Both the position numbers and the translations under genes were made by a program. This document shows positions 59,604 to 64,000 of a DNA stretch of 64,000 bases, in pieces (the stretch's first letter is position 1; each line of letters begins with the position of its first letter). Origin of the DNA: an uncultured Ruminococcus sp. (GTDB lineage Bacteria > Bacillota > Clostridia > Oscillospirales > Acutalibacteraceae); NCBI GenBank assembly GCA_902793125.1, contig CADBCC010000002.1:1-64000 (forward strand). The letters are read 5' to 3'. A model generated the notes under the pieces. That model did no database searches and was not told the origin of the DNA. It saw nothing but the letters and a program-made list of their open reading frames with translations.

Positions 59604-61142
59604 TTATTCTTTGATATTTCTGTTCCAGTATCTTCTGTCAAGGCTTCTGTATTGTACCGCTTCGGCGACGTGCGCGATTTCAATTTTCTCGCTCGAGTCC
59701 AAATCGGCGATAGTACGCGCGACTTTTAAAATTCTGTTGTAGGCTCTTGCGGAAAGTCCCATTGTCTCAAATGCCGATTTTAAAAGTTCGGCAGTTTTAT
59801 CTGTTATTACGCAGTATTGTTGGAACTCGGCGTCTGTGAGGCGCGCGTTGCAGTTTGTTTTTGAGTTTTTGTATCGTTCGGTTTGAATTTTTCTCGCTTT
59901 ATCCACGCGTTCTTTAATTTTTGCCGAGCTTTCCTCCTCAACTTTTCCCGTAAGTTCCTCATAATCCACGGGCGGAACCTCAATATGTATATCAAACCTA
60001 TCAATCAGCGGTCCAGAAACACGGTTTAAATATCTTTGTATTTTTTGCGGAGAACACGAGCAGTTTCTTTTCGGATGGTTAAAATATCCGCAGGGGCAGG
60101 GGTTCATCGCTGCTATAAGCATAATGTTACACGGATAGGTGTATTTTCCGCTTGCTCTCGATACAGTTACAACCCCGTCCTCAATCGGCTGGCGCAAAAC
60201 TTCCATAGTCTGGCGGTTAAATTCAGGTAATTCATCAAGAAAAAGTACGCCGTTATTAGCGAGAGAAATCTCGCCGGGTTTAACAATTACACCGCCTCCG
60301 CTTAAAGCTACGGGCGACACGGTGTGGTGCGGTGAACGGAACGGACGAGTTCTTATAAGCGAAGCGCCTTTCGGTAAAGTTCCCGCGATTGAATGTACCT
60401 TTGTTGTTTCAATTGTTTCTTCGAACGTCATATCGGGAAGTATTCCCGGCATACGTTTAGCGAGCATACTTTTACCCGAGCCCGGAGGACCGATTAGTAG
60501 TACGTTGTGGCCGCCCGCTGCGGCAATTTCAAGCGCGCGCTTAACTTCGTACTGACCTTTAACCTGCGAAAAATCGGGAACTTCCGCTTCTTCGTAAGCA
60601 GATTCCGGCAGAGGCAGAGCGGGATAAATTTCTTTTATTCCCCTGAAATATTGTATTACATCGTAAACGTTGTCAACAGGATAAACGTCAATCCCTTCAA
60701 CCACAGCGCCTTCCGCTGCGTTGTCGGCGGGTACGAATATCTTTTTTAATCCGCATTCTTTCGCTTTAATCGTCATCGGAAGAACGCCGTTTATGCTTCT
60801 GAGTTCGCCCGAAAGGCTTAATTCTCCCAAAAACGCGCATTCGGAAAAGTCGACTGAAAGATTTCCTGTGGCTTTTAAAAGCGCCATATAAATCGGAAAA
60901 TCGTAAATAGGGCCTTCTTTTTTATAATCCGCGGGCGCTAAATTAACTGTAATTCTTGTAACAGGGAACTGAAATCCTGTGTTTTTAAAGGCGTTTCTTA
61001 CCCTGTCTTTACTTTCTTTAACGGCGGTATCGGGAAGTCCGACCATATCGAAAACAGACTTTCCGTTTGAAATAGAAGCTTCAACCTCAACCTTGTAGCT
61101 GTCCATTCCGAATAATCCGAAGCTGTTGCATTTTACTACCAT
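59604..61142 (-). CDS. comM: ComM/YifB family magnesium-chelatase-like AAA ATPase
   Basis: The 512-residue protein starts MVVKCNSFGLFGMDSYKVEVEASIS, has an N-terminal Lon-like S16 domain, Walker A GPPGSGKSM near residue 219, a PFRSPHHTVSPVALSGGG block and CPCGYF...CSCS zinc-like positions. ComM acts as a hexameric branch-migration helicase in natural transformation in some species. It is the only gene on this strand here, with its own promoter. Confidence 0.92.
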   Translation of the reverse strand: MVVKCNSFGLFGMDSYKVEVEASISNGKSVFDMVGLPDTAVKESKDRVRNAFKNTGFQFPVTRITVNLAPADYKKEGPIYDFPIYMALLKATGNLSVDFSECAFLGELSLSGELRSINGVLPMTIKAKECGLKKIFVPADNAAEGAVVEGIDVYPVDNVYDVIQYFRGIKEIYPALPLPESAYEEAEVPDFSQVKGQYEVKRALEIAAAGGHNVLLIGPPGSGKSMLAKRMPGILPDMTFEETIETTKVHSIAGTLPKGASLIRTRPFRSPHHTVSPVALSGGGVIVKPGEISLANNGVLFLDELPEFNRQTMEVLRQPIEDGVVTVSRASGKYTYPCNIMLIAAMNPCPCGYFNHPKRNCSCSPQKIQRYLNRVSGPLIDRFDIHIEVPPVDYEELTGKVEEESSAKIKERVDKARKIQTERYKNSKTNCNARLTDAEFQQYCVITDKTAELLKSAFETMGLSARAYNRILKVARTIADLDSSEKIEIAHVAEAVQYRSLDRRYWNRNIKE

Positions 61143-61172
61143 AATCTCACCCGCTTTTTTTGATGTGAAAAT

Positions 61173-61202
61173 ATTATATCATATGAACGAATGTTTTATC
61201 AA
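61173..61202 (-). promoter_or_regulatory. Promoter of the comM-like gene
   Basis: On the minus strand TTGATA (61197-61202), 18-bp spacer and TATAAT (61173-61178). Confidence 0.6.
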
Positions 61203-61216
61203 GAGTTTTTTAAAAT

Positions 61217-61245
61217 TTGACATAAAAATTTTTTTGCGGTATGAT
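61217..61245 (+). promoter_or_regulatory. Promoter of the sigma-factor gene
   Basis: TTGACA (61217-61222), 17-bp spacer and TATGAT (61240-61245). Confidence 0.65.
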
Positions 61246-61277
61246 AATTATTAACCTGAATAAAGGTGGTGCTCATT

Positions 61278-61847
61278 CTGTCTAAAACCAACTACGGCGC
61301 GCTCAACGACAATACCCTTGCCGCGCTGTCAAAAAAAGGCGATGAAAAAGCTTTTGAGGAAATTACAATCCGCTATATTAAACTACTATACTCTATCGCG
61401 GATAAATATAATATTGACGGTTACGAAACTCAGGATATTGTCCAGGAAGGGCTCCTTGCATTTTTAATAGCGACTAAAACTTTTGATGAAAACTCGGGAG
61501 CGTCTTTTAAAAACTACGCTTCAAAATGCGCGAAAAACCGTTTTGTTGACCTCGCGAAGAGCGACGCTAAAAAAAGCACCGTCCCTAAATCCCGTATTGT
61601 ACCTATTGATACGGTAGAGGATAGAAAAGACGACGCTCAGAATATTGAGGATTATGTGCTCGAGAGGGAGTATCTTAAAACATTAATTCAGCATATGGAT
61701 TCAATGCTGAGTTCTGATGAAAAGAAAGTTTTTAATATGTACGCCCAGGGCTATTCTTATAAAGAAATAGGGGATGAGATAAAAACCTCGCCCAAAAAGG
61801 TTGATAATATTCTGCAAAAAATAAAAAGAAAATTCAGAAATAAATAA
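61278..61847 (+). CDS. Sigma-70 family factor, SigH-like
   Basis: The protein is about 189 residues. GTG 61266 and 61269 lie inside the AAAGGTGG SD, so I place the start at CTG 61278 (MSKTNYGALND), or possibly ATT 61275; both are non-standard. Region 2 reads YETQDIVQEGLLAFLIATKTFDENSGASFKNYASKCAKNRFVD and region 4 YAQGYSYKEIGDEIKTSPKKVDNILQKIKRKF. It has the compact form of the SigH/sporulation-type sigma factors. Whether it controls stationary-phase, competence or other genes cannot be read here. Confidence 0.85.
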   Translation: MSKTNYGALNDNTLAALSKKGDEKAFEEITIRYIKLLYSIADKYNIDGYETQDIVQEGLLAFLIATKTFDENSGASFKNYASKCAKNRFVDLAKSDAKKSTVPKSRIVPIDTVEDRKDDAQNIEDYVLEREYLKTLIQHMDSMLSSDEKKVFNMYAQGYSYKEIGDEIKTSPKKVDNILQKIKRKFRNK

Positions 61848-61880
61848 CTGCCGAAAAGCTTCGGCAGTTATTCTTTATTC
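61848..61880 (+). terminator. Sigma-factor gene terminator
   Basis: CTGCCGAA, loop AAGC, TTCGGCAG and TTATTCTTTATT. Confidence 0.75.
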
Positions 61881-61958
61881 CCCGTTAAAACGGGTTTATA
61901 TATATAATAAACCTCCCGCGCGGTTTGTTTTTAAATGAAGGAAAGTGTGTAAGGAAAA

Positions 61959-61990
61959 GTTGAAAAAGTTATGTGTTGAAAAAGTTATGT
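61959..61990 (+). repeat. Exact 16-bp tandem repeat
   Basis: GTTGAAAAAGTTATGT occurs twice without a gap (61959-61974 and 61975-61990), followed by a decayed third unit up to about 62020. Confidence 0.7.
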
Positions 61991-62183
61991 GTATAAAAGT
62001 GTATTAAATTATGTGTTTAAAGAATTTCACCCGTCGGGAGGTGTATTAATTTTTCTTTCTGTTATGGTGTAATAGTAATAATATATTCTGAAAATAAAAG
62101 ATAAAGCAGCTGAAGTTTGTGTGAAGTGTTTTTGAAATAATATGAAATTAAATTGAATGATTATGAAGTTTTTATTCTTATTT

Positions 62184-62211
62184 AGAAAAAAGAGCCGTCT
62201 TCCGACGACTC
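62184..62211 (-). terminator. Terminator of the ttcA-like gene
   Basis: On the minus strand GAGTCGTC, loop GGAA, GACGGCTC is followed by TTTTTTC. Confidence 0.7.
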
Positions 62212-62224
62212 ATAGGTAAGTATA

Positions 62225-63079
62225 TTAGTATTCATCCATAAAGTTGTGTGATTCTCCGTCTTTTTTATAGGCGATAACCGCGTCTATGCAGACGTTCTTC
62301 ATACTGTTAAAAATATTCGCTTCAATATTAGGGTTGGACTTTTTAAGCTCCTTAATAATTTTTTTGGTTTCAAGGCGTTTTGATTCCGAGCTTTCGCTGT
62401 TTTCGGATTCGGTTTTTTCCGTAAAACGGCAGGCGCATTGTAAAAAAGTAAGATTGTTATAATCTCTCCACGCCTTAATATCATCCTCGCGTACATAATA
62501 AAGCGGGCGGATAAGCTCCATACCTTCGTAGTTTTTGCTTTTTAATTTCGGCATCATCGTCTGAACCTGACCGCCCCAGAGCATACTCATAAGTGTGGTT
62601 TCGATAACATCGTCAAAATGATGTCCCAAAGCGATTTTATTACATCCGAGCTCCTTTGCCTTTTTGTAGAGATAACCTCTCCTCATACGGGCGCAGAGAT
62701 AGCATGGGTTCTTTTCAACATTGTAAACCGAGTTGAATATTTCGGTGTTGAAAACTGTAATTGGAACTCCCGTAGTTTCAGCGTTTTCCTCAATTTTTTT
62801 TCGGTTGGCTTCGTTGTAGCCCGGGTCCATTACAAGAAAAACAAGCTCAAAAGGGAATTTATCGTGGCGTTTAAGTTCCTGGAAAAGTTTCGCCATTAGC
62901 ATACTGTCTTTACCGCCCGAAATGCAAACCGCGATTTTATCGTTCGGTTTAATCATTTCAAATTCGACAATAGCTTTTGTAAAACGGCTGAATATCTTTT
63001 CTTTGAACCTGCGTTTTTTGGTGATTGAAATTTCTATATCACGTATTCTGTTTTCTTTAAAATATTTATTTTTGTTCAT
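62225..63079 (-). CDS. ttcA: TtcA-like PP-loop tRNA thiolation protein
   Basis: The 284-residue protein has the PP-loop SGGKDSMLMAK, CYLCARMRRGYLY, a GHHFDDVIETTLMSMLWGGQVQTMMPK block and CACRFTE. These CxxC clusters and HFDDV motif fit the TtcA/TtuA group that binds an Fe-S cluster and puts sulfur into tRNA (2-thiocytidine 32 in TtcA). An N-terminal stretch of about 30 residues is unlike E. coli TtcA, so the exact target is uncertain. Confidence 0.82.
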   Translation of the reverse strand: MNKNKYFKENRIRDIEISITKKRRFKEKIFSRFTKAIVEFEMIKPNDKIAVCISGGKDSMLMAKLFQELKRHDKFPFELVFLVMDPGYNEANRKKIEENAETTGVPITVFNTEIFNSVYNVEKNPCYLCARMRRGYLYKKAKELGCNKIALGHHFDDVIETTLMSMLWGGQVQTMMPKLKSKNYEGMELIRPLYYVREDDIKAWRDYNNLTFLQCACRFTEKTESENSESSESKRLETKKIIKELKKSNPNIEANIFNSMKNVCIDAVIAYKKDGESHNFMDEY

Positions 63080-63202
63080 ACAGCTGTCACCTTTATGTAT
63101 TATAACATATACAAAGCTGATTTTACAATTTTATTAAAATATTTATAGAATAAATTTATAAAATGTATTATAATAGAAATACCAAGACCAAGGAGTTTAA
63201 TT

Positions 63203-64000
63203 ATGAGTAAAAATCAGAACGAGATTTTAAATCCTAAAGCAACATCAAATGAAGAAATTTATACTAACGCAACCGCGCTTTCAAAGGATTTGGGCTCAAT
63301 TTCGGAAGAAATGGCAACTGCTATGTTTAATCAGACTAAAGAGCTTATGGGAACGGTTGTAGGATATAAAGAACTTATGATGATGTATACCTGCGCGATA
63401 AAAGAAGTCCGTACAAAATTCGATGTGCTTAATACCGAGTTTAACGTGCGTTACCAGCGCAACCCTATAAGTTATATGACAACCCGCTTAAAACGTACTT
63501 CGAGTATTGTTGAAAAGCTTGCCAAAAAAGATAAAAGCTTTACGATAGAAAACATCGAGGAGAATCTTAATGACGTTGCGGGAATCAGGGTAGTGTGTAC
63601 ATATATTGACGATATATATACAATTGCCGACGCTCTCACAAAGCAGGACGATATCACCTTGGTTAAAAGCAAGGATTATATCGCGAATCCGAAACCTAAC
63701 GGATACCGAAGTCTGCACCTTATTGTAGAGGTTCCCGTATTCTTCGCCGAGATGACCAAGCCGATGAGAGTAGAGGTTCAGATCAGAACTATGGCTATGG
63801 ACTTCTGGGCAAGCCTTGAGCACCAGCTTAAATACAAGCATGAAATACCCGAACAGGAATTTATAGTAAGCGAGCTGTCCGAATGCGCTGAGGCAATTTC
63901 GGCTACCGACTCTAAAATGCTTGCTATTAGACGTCGTATTGAAAATATGAGCGATGCTCCGACAGAAGACGATATATTGATTGAAAAAATAAGCAGGCTT
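63203..64000 (+). CDS. Small alarmone synthetase (RelA/SpoT synthetase domain), C-terminally cut by window edge
   Basis: The frame from ATG 63203 (AAGGAG at 63190-63195) is open to the window end, 266 codons. It has an N-terminal helical region, YQRNPISYMTTRLKRTSSI, the (p)ppGpp synthetase motif block DVAGIRVVCTYIDD, NPKPNGYRSLHLIVEV, VEVQIRTMAMDFWASLEHQLKYK, and then the tail. No HD hydrolase domain precedes it, so it is a stand-alone GTP pyrophosphokinase of the RelP/RelQ kind. TATAAT lies at 63169-63174, but a -35 is weak. Confidence 0.9.
   Translation, partial: MSKNQNEILNPKATSNEEIYTNATALSKDLGSISEEMATAMFNQTKELMGTVVGYKELMMMYTCAIKEVRTKFDVLNTEFNVRYQRNPISYMTTRLKRTSSIVEKLAKKDKSFTIENIEENLNDVAGIRVVCTYIDDIYTIADALTKQDDITLVKSKDYIANPKPNGYRSLHLIVEVPVFFAEMTKPMRVEVQIRTMAMDFWASLEHQLKYKHEIPEQEFIVSELSECAEAISATDSKMLAIRRRIENMSDAPTEDDILIEKISRL

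Larger units (their letters stand above)
61848..62224. other. 377-bp intergenic region between sigma factor and ttcA-like gene
   Basis: It holds the sigma gene terminator (61848-61880), a small CCCGTT/AACGGG palindrome, an exact 16-bp tandem repeat GTTGAAAAAGTTATGT at 61959-61990 with a degenerate third unit, and the converging terminator at 62184-62211. No gene is seen. Confidence 0.6.

Noticed and set aside
61959..61990. Tandem 16-bp repeat as start of a CRISPR array
   Set aside because: The units are directly adjacent with no spacers, and no cas genes are near.
61955..61995. TTGAAAAAGTTATG as further copies of the phage late-promoter motif
   Set aside because: It lacks a -10 box at proper distance, the match is short and AT-rich, and it lies far from the prophage.

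Overview
The window comes from a low-to-mid GC Gram-positive bacterium, most likely a gut Clostridia of the Ruminococcus/Oscillospiraceae type. This is inferred from SD-rich starts with frequent TTG/GTG, a SigH-like sigma factor, GatCAB, GdpP, RNase J and NrdR. It has two parts: the right-hand portion of a contractile-tailed prophage (1 to about 34,000) and a run of conserved chromosomal housekeeping genes (about 34,050 to 64,000). The seam is an initiator tRNA-fMet gene on the minus strand (34047-34122), whose 3' end faces the prophage. Phage genes use GCA for Ala and many GAC/GAC runs, unlike the GCG/GCT-rich host genes.

Prophage early/middle region (1-6,383): the end of a MazG-like gene, an HNH-like protein, several small zinc-ribbon proteins including three Lar-like ones, a tandemly duplicated two-gene module, an RtcB RNA ligase, a NinB-like recombination protein and an ArpU/DUF1492-like late regulator. 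Directly after the regulator lies a strong promoter followed at once by an intrinsic terminator, and then the late operon.

Prophage late region (6,492-32,527): accessory genes (DUF4417 and a possible toxin-like/partner pair), terminase small and large subunits, a small metalloprotease-like gene, SPP1-type portal, a MuF head protein fused to a zincin domain and a C-terminal toxin-like domain with a small immunity-like gene after it, scaffold, decoration, lambda-gpE-like capsid, neck genes, DUF3383 sheath, DUF3277 tube, tail chaperones, tape measure, LysM/SH3 tail protein, baseplate plug, hub, spike, W-like, J and XkdU-like genes, tail fibre genes with a leucine-rich-repeat protein, holin and an endolysin with two SH3 modules. 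Eight or so terminator-like hairpins interrupt this same-strand operon. A second promoter resembling the first sits before the scaffold gene. Together these suggest processive antitermination of the late operon (inference).

Prophage right-end cassette (32,601-33,895): two minus-strand genes (one a ribbon-helix-helix protein) diverge from three small plus-strand genes. Both promoters carry the same 14-bp operator-like motif. Three exact 9-bp repeats at 11-bp spacing and a hairpin lie between this cassette and the tRNA.

Chromosome: metG, tatD, a lipoprotein esterase, then minus-strand nrdR and an iscU-iscS-rnhA cluster, then rnjA, gdpP, rplI, dnaB, tilS, hpt, ftsH, uvrA, aspS, gatCAB, a minus-strand comM-like gene, a sigma factor, a minus-strand ttcA-like gene and a partial alarmone synthetase. 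A dispersed structured element (four copies near tatD, iscU, gdpP and dnaB) and two MITE-like palindromic elements lie between these genes. The most notable items are the MuF toxin/immunity pair, the promoter-terminator late control layout, the SH3 domain shared by tail protein and endolysin, the mismatched tRNA at the presumed att site, and the four-copy intergenic element.
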